NCBI GenBank assembly: GCA_963761735.1
Contig: CAVXHQ010000003.1
Location: 1-64,000 of the forward strand
Direction: 5' to 3'
Source: CAVXHQ01 sp963761735
Lineage (GTDB): Bacteria; Pseudomonadota; Alphaproteobacteria; Rhodobacterales; Rhodobacteraceae
DNA: 64,000 nucleotides
Shown here piece by piece: positions 53,703-62,351 of the stretch. The position numbers and the translations under genes are program-made. The notes beneath the pieces are model-generated. The model saw nothing but the letters and a program-made list of their open reading frames with translations, was not told the DNA's origin and made no database searches. Position 1 is the stretch's first letter; each line of letters begins with the position of its first letter.

Positions 53703-54209
53703 TCAATGCGCGCCGGTGCCGTCGCGCGCCTTGCGGACGTGCCCCCGGATCCCTTTCCACGCGCCGGGCCGCAGATCGACGCCCAGCACCCGCGCCGGAT
53801 TGGTCGGCGGCGGCATCACCACATGCGGCAACACGGCGTACCCGAACCGGCCGTAATAGGACGCATCCCCCACGAGCATGATCCGCCCCCAGCCCAGGCT
53901 GCGTGCAACCTCGATGCTCTGCCAGATAAGATAGGCGCCCAGCCCCTCGCCCTGCCGCGTCGGATGCACCGCGACCGGGCCGAACAGGATCGCCCGCGCC
54001 GGTCCGATCCGCACCGGCCAGCTGCGACAGGCCCCGCCGAGGGTGCCGTCCGCATCGCGCATCAGAAGGCACAATCCGGCAATCGGTTGGACGCCCTCGC
54101 GCAAGCGGTACGACGACAGCATCTCGCGCCCCGGCGCGAAACACAGATCGTAAAGCGCCTCGACCTCCCACCAGTCGTCCGGGGTTTCGTTGGTGACGTC
54201 CTGAACCAT
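53703..54209 (-). CDS. GNAT-family N-acetyltransferase
   Basis: 168 residues from ATG 54209 (MVQDVTNETPDDWW). The acetyl-CoA loop is VAVHPTRQGEGLGAYLIWQ, preceded by the beta strand RIGPARAILFGP. MLVGDASYYGRFGYAVLPHV is typical of the YhbS-like acetyltransferases. The frame is open upstream only because the 27-bp repeat array has no stop in that phase; those residues are repeats and should not be counted. It diverges from the flavin reductase. Confidence 0.88.
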   Translation of the reverse strand: MVQDVTNETPDDWWEVEALYDLCFAPGREMLSSYRLREGVQPIAGLCLLMRDADGTLGGACRSWPVRIGPARAILFGPVAVHPTRQGEGLGAYLIWQSIEVARSLGWGRIMLVGDASYYGRFGYAVLPHVVMPPPTNPARVLGVDLRPGAWKGIRGHVRKARDGTGAH

Positions 54210-54232
54210 TCGCGGCGCTGCACTTCTCGGCT

Positions 54233-54340
54233 GTCTGCACGGCAAGCGTGCGGCTATCTGTCTGCACGGCAAGCGTGCGGGTATCCATCTGCACGGCAAG
54301 CGTGCGGGTATCCATCTGCACGGCAAGCGTGCGGGTCAGG
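54233..54340. repeat. 27-bp tandem repeat with an internal hairpin
   Basis: Four contiguous 27-base units, each containing CTGCACGGCAAGCGTGCGG, occupy 54233-54259, 54260-54286, 54287-54313 and 54314-54340. Each unit has a small inverted repeat GCACG-GCAAG-CGTGC, so the array offers four identical 5-bp hairpins. It lies wholly between the divergent GNAT and flavin reductase genes. Confidence 0.93.
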
Positions 54341-54409
54341 CTCTGGAATGTGGCGCACCATGGCGTTAGCACCGGCACAAGACAAGCGGCAGTACCAAGG
54401 AGACACCTC

Positions 54410-55015
54410 ATGTTCTATCGCCCACAGGACGGCCACGGCCTGCCCCACAACCCGTTCAACGCAATCATCACGCCGCGCCCGATCGGCTGGATCTCCACCC
54501 GGAACAGCGACGGGTCCGACAACCTCGCGCCCTATTCGTTCTTCAACGGTGTCGCCTATACGCCGCCGCAGGTCATGTTCGCCTCGACCGGCGCGAAACC
54601 GGACCGCGGCGACACCAAGGACAGCCTTGGCAACATTCGCGACACCGGCGTGTTCTGCGTCAACATCGTGGCCTACGCCCAGCGCCACGCAATGAACGAA
54701 ACCGCCGGAACCTGGCCGCGTGACAGCGATGAATTCGGCCTCGCCGGACTGACGAAAGCCGCCTGCGACAGCATCGACTGCCCCCGCATCGACGGCGCAC
54801 CGGCCGCGCTCGAATGCCGCCTGACACAGGTCGTCGACCTGCTGGGCCCGTCGAACTTTCTCGTCATCGGCGAGGTGACCGGCGTGCACCTGCGCGACGA
54901 TTGCCTGACGGACGGCATGCTCGACGCCACGAAATATCAGCCGCTCGCCCGGATGGGATACATGGATTACACCCACGTCACGGACGTTTTTACCCTGCGG
55001 CGGCCCGGCCAGTAG
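54410..55015 (+). CDS. Flavin reductase-like (FMN-binding) protein
   Basis: 201 residues, with AAGGAGA placed well before ATG 54410. The flavin-reductase-like domain is seen in ITPRPIGWISTRNSDGSDN, LAPYSFFNGVAYTPP and DTGVFCVNIVAYAQRHAMN, as in the DIM6/NTAB flavoproteins that bind FMN and may serve monooxygenases. No oxygenase partner is adjacent. The end, LARMGYMDYTHV, is conserved in this subgroup. Confidence 0.9.
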   Translation: MFYRPQDGHGLPHNPFNAIITPRPIGWISTRNSDGSDNLAPYSFFNGVAYTPPQVMFASTGAKPDRGDTKDSLGNIRDTGVFCVNIVAYAQRHAMNETAGTWPRDSDEFGLAGLTKAACDSIDCPRIDGAPAALECRLTQVVDLLGPSNFLVIGEVTGVHLRDDCLTDGMLDATKYQPLARMGYMDYTHVTDVFTLRRPGQ

Positions 55016-55130
55016 CGCCACTTTACGGCGCATACCCCGCTGACATCCACAGCACATTTCAGGACCCCGGGGGCTTGCACCTTGCAGGGCCATTTGCTCA
55101 ACTTGACCGTGAGGGACGGAAGGACGGCAC

Positions 55131-55997
55131 ATGGAGCGGCATCTTGCGGTCATCGGCGGCTCTGGCCTGTACCACATTCCCGGCCTGACCGGAGCTGAAT
55201 GGCGCGCCGTTTCAGGGCCCTGGGGCGCGCCCTCTGACGAGATCCTGACGGGGCGTCTGGGCGATATGGCGTTCAGCTTTCTGCCGCGCCACGGACGCGG
55301 GCACGTGCATTCCCCCACGACCGTTCCCTACCGCGCCAATATCGACGCGCTGAAACGGCTGGGCGTCACCGACATCGTGTCGGTCTCCGCCTGCGGATCG
55401 TTCCGCGAGGACATGTCGCCCGGCGATTTCGTCCTCGTCGACCAGTTCATCGACCGCACCTTTGCCCGCGAAAAGTCCTTTTTCGGGGCAGGTTGCGTGG
55501 CGCACGTGAGCCTTGCCAAACCAACCTGCGCCGACCTGCGCGCGGCCTGCCTGTCGGCGGCGCGCACGGCGGAGGTGCCGCTGCACGACGGCGGCACCTA
55601 TCTGGCGATGGAAGGGCCGCAGTTCTCGACGATCGCGGAATCGCGCCTGTACCGCAGCTGGGGCTGCGACGTGATCGGGATGACCAACATGCCCGAGGCG
55701 AAACTCGCCCGCGAGGCCGAGATCTGCTATGCTTCCATCGCGATGATCACCGATTTCGACAGCTGGCACCCGGGCCACGACACGGTCGACATCCAGACCA
55801 TCCTCGGCACCCTGACGGGCAACGGCGACAAGGCGCGCCGCATCGTCGCGGCCCTGCCGGGCAGTGTGGCAAACCGCGCGACGCCCTGCCTGAACAGGTG
55901 CGATACCGCCCTCGATCATGCGATCATGACGGCTCCCGCCGCGCGGGACCGGGGTCTGACGGATCGCCTCGACGCAGTCGCGGGCCGGGTCTTGTGA
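55131..55997 (+). CDS. mtnP: S-methyl-5'-thioadenosine phosphorylase
   Basis: 288 residues. The purine-nucleoside-phosphorylase signatures are AVIGGSGLYHIPGL (phosphate loop), FLPRHGRGH, SACGSFRE and YLAMEGPQFSTIAESRLYRSW, with NMPEAKLAREAEICY for the base pocket. It splits methylthioadenosine to adenine and methylthioribose 1-phosphate. The adenine would feed apt, which lies two genes downstream, so purine salvage is a likely shared theme. Its TGA overlaps the next ATG (TGATG). Confidence 0.94.
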   Translation: MERHLAVIGGSGLYHIPGLTGAEWRAVSGPWGAPSDEILTGRLGDMAFSFLPRHGRGHVHSPTTVPYRANIDALKRLGVTDIVSVSACGSFREDMSPGDFVLVDQFIDRTFAREKSFFGAGCVAHVSLAKPTCADLRAACLSAARTAEVPLHDGGTYLAMEGPQFSTIAESRLYRSWGCDVIGMTNMPEAKLAREAEICYASIAMITDFDSWHPGHDTVDIQTILGTLTGNGDKARRIVAALPGSVANRATPCLNRCDTALDHAIMTAPAARDRGLTDRLDAVAGRVL

Positions 55998-56671
55998 TGC
56001 GCATGGCGGCCGTCCTGCTGACGTTGTGTGCTGCCCCCGTGTGTGCACAAAGCACCGATTACATCGTCACCGAAGGGCCCCTGAACGACGCCGATTTTTA
56101 TAACGTCGTCGCCTGCGATGTCCCCCCCGGATCGCCCTGCACCACGCCGTTGCTGCGCTGGTCGCCGCAGCGGGCGCAGCGCATCACCATCGGTTTTGCC
56201 GGTATCGATCCCGACTATTCCCCGGAACTGGCGCGACACATGTCCGACAGCCTCGACCTCGCCGTCCGCTCGATCAACGAGGTCGGCGCCGCCCTGCGCC
56301 TGAGCCGCGCGGCCAAGAACGAATGGGCCGACATCCGCATCTATCTCGCCCCGATCCGGGCAGGCGACGTCGTGACCCAAACGGGCCTGTCCGAGGTCGA
56401 CGGTGCGGAAATCGGCGCGGCCCTGTTTCAGGTCTGGTGGAACCAGTACAACGAAATCACCCGCGGCGTCATCGTCATGGCAGGCGACATTCCCTTGTCC
56501 GACGTCTATCCTGTGATGCTCGAAGAGGTGACGCAGGCGATGGGATTGATGACCGACATCCGCGACCCGTATTACGAGACCCGTTCGGTGTTTTCCGAGG
56601 ACAGCAACAGCGTCACCAAACTCGGGGCGCAGGATATCATGGCACTTCTGCGCCACTACCCGCCGCTTTGA
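55997..56671 (+). CDS. DUF2927 exported protein
   Basis: 224 residues with a signal peptide (MRMAAVLLTLCAAPVCAQ). The mature body has IRIYLAPIRAGDV and the family motif LEEVTQAMGLMTDI followed by the FSEDSNSVTKLGAQDIMAL end. These match DUF2927, an alphaproteobacterial family that looks like an inactive or atypical metallopeptidase (EExxQ in place of HExxH); that comparison is tentative. It is coupled to mtnP by a TGATG overlap and precedes apt by 73 bases. Confidence 0.82.
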   Translation: MRMAAVLLTLCAAPVCAQSTDYIVTEGPLNDADFYNVVACDVPPGSPCTTPLLRWSPQRAQRITIGFAGIDPDYSPELARHMSDSLDLAVRSINEVGAALRLSRAAKNEWADIRIYLAPIRAGDVVTQTGLSEVDGAEIGAALFQVWWNQYNEITRGVIVMAGDIPLSDVYPVMLEEVTQAMGLMTDIRDPYYETRSVFSEDSNSVTKLGAQDIMALLRHYPPL

Positions 56672-56744
56672 TCCCGCTCTGTCCCGCCACCTGCCCCGGC
56701 AGGCACCCGCATTCCCTCAGACCCCGCCCCAATCGGAGAGCGCC

Positions 56745-57287
56745 ATGAAGACCGCCGAAAAGAATGTTGCGGACTATATCCGCACGATCCCGGATTTCCC
56801 GCACGAGGGGATCATGTTTCGCGACGTCACGACGCTCTTTGCCGATCCCCGGGGATTTCGCCTCGCCGTCGACCAGTTGCTGTCGCCCTATTCAGGCATG
56901 CAGTTCGCCGGCGTGGCGGGCCTCGAGGCGCGTGGGTTCATCCTTGGAGGCGCCGTCGCGCATCAGCTCTCGACAGGCTTTGTGCCGGTGCGCAAAAAGG
57001 GCAAGCTGCCGGGCAAGACGATCGAGCAATCCTACACCCTCGAATATGGCGAAGCGATCGTCGAAATGCACGCCGACGCCCTGCAACCCGGTGACAAGGT
57101 CCTGCTTGTCGACGATCTGCTCGCCACCGGCGGCACCGCCGAAGCGGGGATCAAACTGATCGAGCGTCTGGGCGCCGAGGTCGTCAGCTGCGCCTTCGTA
57201 ATCGACCTGCCGGAACTGGGCGGACGCAAGCGCCTTGAGGCGATGGGCATGCATGTTCACTGCCTGTGCGCCTTCGACGGGGCCTGA
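56745..57287 (+). CDS. apt: Adenine phosphoribosyltransferase
   Basis: 180 residues. The family start IRTIPDFPHEGIMFRD, the VAGLEARGFILGGAVA loop, the flexible-loop KKGKLPGKTIEQSYTLEYG and the PRPP-binding VLLVDDLLATGGTAEAG are all present. It converts adenine and PRPP to AMP. With mtnP upstream it forms an adenine-recycling pair. A terminator module follows at 57361. Confidence 0.97.
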   Translation: MKTAEKNVADYIRTIPDFPHEGIMFRDVTTLFADPRGFRLAVDQLLSPYSGMQFAGVAGLEARGFILGGAVAHQLSTGFVPVRKKGKLPGKTIEQSYTLEYGEAIVEMHADALQPGDKVLLVDDLLATGGTAEAGIKLIERLGAEVVSCAFVIDLPELGGRKRLEAMGMHVHCLCAFDGA

Positions 57288-57360
57288 TGCGCGGGTTTTC
57301 CACCTCCATCACAGCGCGCGAACCGTACTGTCGAGGTGGCGCTGCCCCCGCCCGTTTCAC

Positions 57361-57396
57361 GGGCCCCCCGGAGTTTTTGCAGCAAGAAAAAGGGGG
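57361..57396 (+). terminator. Terminator module copy A (after apt)
   Basis: CCCCCCGGAG followed by TTTTT, GCAGCAAGAAAAAGGGGG. The GC-rich part plus T-run reads as an intrinsic terminator for apt on the plus strand, about 75 bases after its stop. The same module recurs inverted at 57562-57600 and again at 63059-63096. Confidence 0.7.
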
Positions 57397-57561
57397 CGCG
57401 CGCAAACCGGCCAAATGGTGCGTCCCGCCATCATCGTGCCTGTTAAAGCGCGGTCTTTTCGACCGACAGCGGGACGTCTTTTCCTTGCACGGTCATCGAC
57501 TCTCCAGCCTGTACCGTGGCACCAGAATTACGGAAGTTGGTTAAAAAAGCGTTTCGTGCCA

Positions 57562-57600
57562 CCTTTTTCTTGCTGAAAAAAAACTCCCCCCGGAGGGTCC
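57562..57600 (-). terminator. Terminator module copy B (after the FAD-linked oxidase)
   Basis: On the minus strand: GGACCCTCCGGGGGGAG, then eight T, then CAGCAAGAAAAAGG. CTCC pairs with GGAG around the G-run, and the T-tract follows, as expected for termination of the minus-strand FAD gene about 65 bases past its stop. It is the inverted partner of copy A. Confidence 0.7.
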
Positions 57601-57664
57601 GAACCCACGCTGCCACCACGTCTCAAGAGACATGCAGCGCCCGGGCACCCCGTAGGATGGGGTT

Positions 57665-59089
57665 TCACCCCACCACCCCGTCTTCACCGAACAGCGCGCC
57701 GGGATTCATGATCCCCTGCGGGTCGAGGGCGGTCTTGATCGCGCGCATCATCGCGAGTTTTGCCGGGTCGCCATAGCGCGCCAGATCGCCGGTCTTGAGC
57801 CGCCCGATACCGTGTTCGGCACTGACCGATCCGCCCATCGCGTCGACCAGATCGTGTACGCAACGCTTGATGGTCTCGCGCTGGTCTTCGTGATCCGCGC
57901 GGGTCCGGCCTTTCGCCGGAAAGACGTTATAGTGGAGGTTGCCGTCGCCCAGATGCCCGAAACAATTGATCCGGAACGCGCCGATCCGCGCCAGCGCCGC
58001 ACCCGCCGTCTCGATGAACTCCGGCACCGCCGACAGCGGCACGGAAATATCGTGCGACGACACCGATCCGATCCGCCGGTTTGCTTCGGGTATGTTCTCG
58101 CGCACGGCCCACAGGTCAGCCCGCTGTGCGGCGCTTTGCGCCACGACGCCGTCGTTGACCAGCCCTGCATCGAGCGCCCGCTCGAAGATGCTTTCAAGCA
58201 TCGCCTCTCCGTTCAGCCCAGTCGGCAGACCGATGTCGATCAGCACCATCCACTCTGGTGTCTGCGCAAACGGCGCCCGCACATCGGGGCCGCTTTCCGT
58301 CAGGAAATCGAGGCCCTGACGGTGCATCAGCTCGAACGCCGAGAGCATTTCGCCAGCCCCCTCTCCCGCGATCGCCAGCAATTCCAGCGCGGCGGCGGGC
58401 GAGGCCACGGCGAGCATCGCGGTGGCGTGACTGGCCGGGCGCGGCATCAGGCGCAGCGCGGCGGCGGTGATGATCCCCAGCGTTCCTTCGGATCCGATGA
58501 ACAGGTCGCGCAGGTCATAGCCGGTGTTGTCCTTGCGCAACCGGCTCAGCCCATGCCAGACGCTGCCGTCGGGGCGCACTACCTCGAGGCCCAGACATTG
58601 CGCCCGCGCATTGCCATAGCGCAGCACGTTCACGCCGCCCGCGTTCGTCGCCAGCAGCCCGCCGATCCGCGCCGATCCCTGAGAGGCCAGCGACAGCGCA
58701 AACAGCCGACCGACATCGTCGGCGGCGGCCTGCACATCCGACAGGATCGCGCCCGCCTCGGCGACCAGCACGTTCTCGTCCGCATAGACCTTTCGGACCC
58801 TGTTCAACCGTTGCAGCGACAGGATCACGGGTGCGGCGCCGCCTTCCATGATCTGTCCGCCGACCAGACCGGTGCCGCCGCCATAGGGCACGATGCCGAC
58901 GTCCGCCGCCGCACAGGCGCGCACGACGGTGGATACTTCTTCGGTGCTGGCGGGTGCGATGACCGTGCCATGGCCGTTCCAGCGGGCGCGCGACTCGGAC
59001 ATGTAAGGCGCCGAATCGGGGAACGCACGCGCGCCGAGCGCCTCTCGCAGAGGCGCCAGAAAGGCATCGGTCACGGGGCTCAGCGGCAT
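57665..59089 (-). CDS. FAD-linked oxidase (D-lactate/D-2-hydroxyacid dehydrogenase type)
   Basis: 474 residues. The PCMH-type FAD domain is clear: VPYGGGTGLVGGQIMEGG, ASQGSARIGGLLATNAGG, and LRKDNTGYDLRDLFIGSEGTL split across it. The C-terminal FAD-oxidase domain ends with FGHLGDGNLHYNVF, VSAEHGIGRLK and the family tail DPQGIMNPGALF. It oxidises a D-2-hydroxyacid, possibly D-lactate, in the cytosol or at the membrane. The start at 59089 has AAGGA five bases upstream; ATG 59095 is the alternative. It follows a GNAT gene closely and ends at terminator copy B. Confidence 0.9.
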   Translation of the reverse strand: MPLSPVTDAFLAPLREALGARAFPDSAPYMSESRARWNGHGTVIAPASTEEVSTVVRACAAADVGIVPYGGGTGLVGGQIMEGGAAPVILSLQRLNRVRKVYADENVLVAEAGAILSDVQAAADDVGRLFALSLASQGSARIGGLLATNAGGVNVLRYGNARAQCLGLEVVRPDGSVWHGLSRLRKDNTGYDLRDLFIGSEGTLGIITAAALRLMPRPASHATAMLAVASPAAALELLAIAGEGAGEMLSAFELMHRQGLDFLTESGPDVRAPFAQTPEWMVLIDIGLPTGLNGEAMLESIFERALDAGLVNDGVVAQSAAQRADLWAVRENIPEANRRIGSVSSHDISVPLSAVPEFIETAGAALARIGAFRINCFGHLGDGNLHYNVFPAKGRTRADHEDQRETIKRCVHDLVDAMGGSVSAEHGIGRLKTGDLARYGDPAKLAMMRAIKTALDPQGIMNPGALFGEDGVVG

Positions 59090-59099
59090 CGGCATCCTT

Positions 59100-59699
59100 T
59101 CATCCGGCACCCGTTCGGCCGGCTTCTGTCTTGCCGCGCCGGTCATGGCGCAGGTTTGCGTATAATACGTGATTGCGCCAGCGCCCGTTGATCTGAAGAT
59201 AGCTTTGCGCGACGCCTTCGTATTTGTACCCGCAGTTTTCCAGCAGGCGCCGCGACGGTGCATTCTCGGGCAGACAGCCCGCCTCGACCCGGCTCAGATC
59301 CAGCGTGGCAAAGGCGTGGCGCACCACCGCGCGGATCGCCTCGGACATATAGCCCTGGCGGGCGAACTGCTCACCGGTCCAGTATCCGGTCGTGGCCGAT
59401 TGCGCGGGCCCGCGGCGGATATTGTCAAGCGTGATGGCCCCCAGCAGCACCGCATCGACGCGCCGGATCAGGAACAGGGGCACCGCCGTCCCGGTCTGCA
59501 CCGACCGTTGCGCCCAATAGACCCGGTTGGTGAAGGATTTGCGCGTCAGATGGTCCGGCGCCCAGATCGGCTCCCAGCAACGCAGATATTCCTCCGACGA
59601 CCGGCGCAGTGACGCCCAGGCCACGAAATCGCCGTGCTCCGGCGGCCGCAGCACAAGGCGCTCGGTCTCGATCCGCAGCCGGTGCCGCAGCGGCCACAT
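59100..59699 (-). CDS. rimJ: RimJ/RimL-type GNAT acetyltransferase
   Basis: 199 residues. The fold opens with RIETERLVLRPPEHGDFVAW, and ends with the RimJ-like run RVEAGCLPENAPSRRLLENC, GYKYEGVAQSYLQINGRW. The acetyl-CoA part is TGYWTGEQFARQGYMSEAIR. RimJ acetylates the N-terminus of ribosomal protein S5, but relatives modify other amino groups, so the symbol is tentative. Its start overlaps the M16 peptidase stop (TGATG), and it is followed closely by the FAD oxidase gene. Confidence 0.85.
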   Translation of the reverse strand: MWPLRHRLRIETERLVLRPPEHGDFVAWASLRRSSEEYLRCWEPIWAPDHLTRKSFTNRVYWAQRSVQTGTAVPLFLIRRVDAVLLGAITLDNIRRGPAQSATTGYWTGEQFARQGYMSEAIRAVVRHAFATLDLSRVEAGCLPENAPSRRLLENCGYKYEGVAQSYLQINGRWRNHVLYANLRHDRRGKTEAGRTGAG

Positions 59700-60964
59700 C
59701 AGGCAACGAGCCTTGCGCGGATCTCCTCCAGCGCCGGGGCCGCGTCGGCGGGGCCATAAAGCGCCATCGCCGTGCCGGTGCCGCCCGCCATCGACGCACC
59801 GTGTGCGCGCACGTCGGCCACGGTGACGGCGTCGATCTTGGCCACCGCTTCCTCGACGCTCGGCACGCGGCCCCAGATCGACAGCATCCGCGCCAGACGT
59901 TCGGCCCGGTGCGACGGGCTCTCGAGGCCCATGAGCATTCCCGCCTTCATCTGCACCTTGGCGCGAGTTACCTCGGCCTCCGACATGTCGTCGGCGGCGC
60001 GGCGGATCTCGTCGATGGTCACATCCACCAGCCCGGCGATTTCGCCCGCGGAGGTGCCCGCGTAAATCGTCGTCAGCCCGGTATCCTCGTAGGCGCCCGC
60101 CTGCGCAAAGATGGTATAGCACAGGCCGCGCTTTTCGCGGACCTCCTGAAACAGGCGCGACGACATGCCGCCACCCAGCGCGTTGGCCCAGACCTGGGCC
60201 GCGTATATTTCGGGGGCGCGGTAGTTCGGCCCCTCGAGGGCGAGGGCGAAATGGACCTGCTCGAGGGTCTTGATCTCGCGCCGCTCGCCGCCGGCAAAGC
60301 GCGCCGGCACGATCAGGCCCGGGGCCGCGGCGGCGGGCAGATCGCCGAAAAGCGCCTCGGCGGCCTTGCAGATGGCATCGTGATCGACGGCACCGGCGGC
60401 ACAGAGCACCATTTGCGCGGGCGCATAGTGGCGTGCGACGAAACCCGCGAGGTCGGCGCGGGAAAACCCCTGCACCCGTTCGGCGGGGCCCAGAATCGTG
60501 CGGCCCAGCGGCTGATCCGGGAAGGCGGCCTCCTGCAACCAGTCGAAGACGATGTCGTCCGGCGTGTCGAGGGCCTGCCCGATCTCCTGCAGGATCACGC
60601 CGCGCTCAACCTCGATCTCTTCGGGGGCAAAGACCGGATTGCGCAGGATATCGGCGATCACGTCGAGGGCAAGGGCCACGTCGTCCTCGAGCACGCGCAC
60701 GTAATAGGCCGTCATTTCCCGGCTGGTATAGGCGTTGATGTATCCGCCCACATCCTCGATCGCTTCGGCGATATCCAGCGCGCTGCGCCGCTTGGTCCCC
60801 TTGAACGCCATATGCTCGAGGAAATGGGCAATGCCGTTTTCCTCCGGCCGCTCGTGCCGCCCGCCCGCCAGAACCCAGACGCCGATCGACGCGGATTTCA
60901 GGCCGGGCATCGCCTCGGTCGCGATGCGAAAACCGTTGGCAAGGGTGTGGAGTTCTACGCTCAC
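59699..60964 (-). CDS. M16-family zinc peptidase (processing-peptidase-like)
   Basis: 421 residues from a GTG at 60964 that overlaps the thrC stop (GTGA). The inverted zinc motif HFLEH is at 47-51, in GIAHFLEHMAFKGT, with the following Glu in EIEVERGVILQEI. ALGGGMSSRLFQEVREKRGL is the second-domain substrate loop. It resembles the mitochondrial processing peptidase beta subunit and bacterial PqqL-like proteases. The frame is open 79 codons upstream, but that part is thrC shadow. No signal peptide is seen. Confidence 0.92.
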   Translation of the reverse strand: MSVELHTLANGFRIATEAMPGLKSASIGVWVLAGGRHERPEENGIAHFLEHMAFKGTKRRSALDIAEAIEDVGGYINAYTSREMTAYYVRVLEDDVALALDVIADILRNPVFAPEEIEVERGVILQEIGQALDTPDDIVFDWLQEAAFPDQPLGRTILGPAERVQGFSRADLAGFVARHYAPAQMVLCAAGAVDHDAICKAAEALFGDLPAAAAPGLIVPARFAGGERREIKTLEQVHFALALEGPNYRAPEIYAAQVWANALGGGMSSRLFQEVREKRGLCYTIFAQAGAYEDTGLTTIYAGTSAGEIAGLVDVTIDEIRRAADDMSEAEVTRAKVQMKAGMLMGLESPSHRAERLARMLSIWGRVPSVEEAVAKIDAVTVADVRAHGASMAGGTGTAMALYGPADAAPALEEIRARLVA

Positions 60965-62349
60965 GTGGCTATCCGGTCTGTGATCAGGGATTGAAGGGCG
61001 GCGATGTCGTTCGGAATACGGGTCATCCGTTCGGGCCTGGCGAACAGATCGGCCATGCGGGGCGGCAAGGCAGGGCGGATGCCTGTCGCGGCCTCGACGG
61101 CGTCCGGGAATTTCGCGGGGTGGGCGGTGGCAAGGGTGATCATCGGCTCCGGCCCCAGATGCTCTGCCGCCACCTTTACGCCGACTGCGGAATGCGGGCA
61201 CAACACCTCGCCGGTGGCGGCAAGCGTGCTCCGGATCGTGGCGGTCGTCTCTTCCTCCGAGGCGCGACCGGACGCGAACGTGTCCGTGAGGAATTCGTAG
61301 GCCCCCTGCCCGACCTCGAAACCGCCCTGCGACCTGAGTTCTGCCATCTGCGCGGTCACGACCGCCCCGTCGCGGCCGTAGGCGTCGAACAACACCCTCT
61401 CGAAATTGCTCGAGACCTGAATATCCATCGACGGGCTGATCGTGGGTTGCACGCCTCGCTTGACATGGGCGCCGGTCTGCAATGTCCGGTGCAGGATGTC
61501 GTTTTGGTTGGTTGCCACGACGAGGCGCGCGATGGGCAGGCCCATCTGACGCGCGATATAGCCCGCAAAGATGTCACCGAAATTGCCGGTCGGCACCGTG
61601 AAACTGACAGGACGGCCGGGCGCGCCAAGGGCGGTGGCGGCAGCGAAATAATAGACAACCTGCGCCAGCACCCGGCCCCAGTTGATCGAATTGACACCGG
61701 CAAGGCGCACCCGGTCGCGGAACGCGTGATCGTTGAACAGGTCCTTGAGCGCGCTTTGGCAGTCGTCGAAATCGCCGTCCATGGCAAGGGCGTGGACATT
61801 GTTCTCGACCGGCGTGGTCATCTGGCGGCGCTGCACCCCGGAGACGCGCCCGTGCGGAAACAGGATGAAAACATCGACGCCTTTCAGCCCCCGAAACGCC
61901 TCGATTGCCGCCGATCCGGTATCGCCCGATGTGGCGCCGACGATGGTGATCCGGTTGCCCGACCGCGAGAGCGATGCCTGAAACATCTGTCCGATGATCT
62001 GCATGGCGAAATCCTTGAACGCCAGCGTCGGCCCGTGAAACAGCTCCAGCAGGAAATGCCCCGGAGCGAGTTGCACGAGCGGCGCACGCGCCGCATGGCC
62101 AAACCCCGCGTAGGCGCGCGCGATCAACTCGCGGAACCGCGCCTCGGGAAAGGCATCGCCGATAAAAGGAAACATCACGCGATACGCGATGTCCTCGTAG
62201 GGCTGCCCGGCCATCGCCGCAATATCGGCAGACGTCAGAACCGGCACCGTTTCCGGCACATAAAGCCCGCCGTCACGCGCGAGGCCGGTCATCATCGCCT
62301 CTTCGAAGGTAAGCGCCGGGGCCTGCCCGCGGGTCGAGATATAGCGCAT
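60961..62349 (-). CDS. thrC: Threonine synthase
   Basis: 462 residues. The start MRYISTRGQAPALTFEEAM is the family N-terminus. The PLP Lys is K112, in LAFKDFAMQ, and VGATSGDTGSAAIEAFRG is the phosphate-binding region. It converts O-phosphohomoserine to threonine, downstream of lysC in the Asp pathway. It lies two bases after the surf1 stop and overlaps the peptidase start by four bases, a gene order shared with other Rhodobacterales. Confidence 0.96.
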   Translation of the reverse strand: MRYISTRGQAPALTFEEAMMTGLARDGGLYVPETVPVLTSADIAAMAGQPYEDIAYRVMFPFIGDAFPEARFRELIARAYAGFGHAARAPLVQLAPGHFLLELFHGPTLAFKDFAMQIIGQMFQASLSRSGNRITIVGATSGDTGSAAIEAFRGLKGVDVFILFPHGRVSGVQRRQMTTPVENNVHALAMDGDFDDCQSALKDLFNDHAFRDRVRLAGVNSINWGRVLAQVVYYFAAATALGAPGRPVSFTVPTGNFGDIFAGYIARQMGLPIARLVVATNQNDILHRTLQTGAHVKRGVQPTISPSMDIQVSSNFERVLFDAYGRDGAVVTAQMAELRSQGGFEVGQGAYEFLTDTFASGRASEEETTATIRSTLAATGEVLCPHSAVGVKVAAEHLGPEPMITLATAHPAKFPDAVEAATGIRPALPPRMADLFARPERMTRIPNDIAALQSLITDRIAT

Positions 62350-62351
62350 GG

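Larger units (their letters stand above)
57288..57664. other. Intergenic region between convergent apt and the FAD-linked oxidase
   Basis: 377 bases, no supported gene. It holds two oppositely oriented copies of the terminator module (57361-57396 and 57562-57600). Between them they could also fold into one large stem around a loop of about 165 bases. A short TGGGG-TGAAA-CCCCA hairpin overlaps the FAD gene's stop codon. A sequence near 57590-57610 resembles a tRNA T-loop, but no tRNA fits. Confidence 0.6.

Noticed and set aside
54210..54326. An N-terminal repeat extension of the GNAT protein (residues encoded by the 27-bp array)
   Set aside because: The ATG at 54209 gives a normal family N-terminus. 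The extension is only the translated repeat with no stop in that phase.
54233..54340. A CRISPR array or integron attachment sites
   Set aside because: The 27-bp units abut with no spacers. No cas or integrase gene is nearby.
57580..57660. A tRNA gene on the minus strand
   Set aside because: GTGGGTTCGGACCC resembles a T-arm, but no acceptor, D-arm or anticodon stem can be assembled. The sequence belongs to terminator module copy B.
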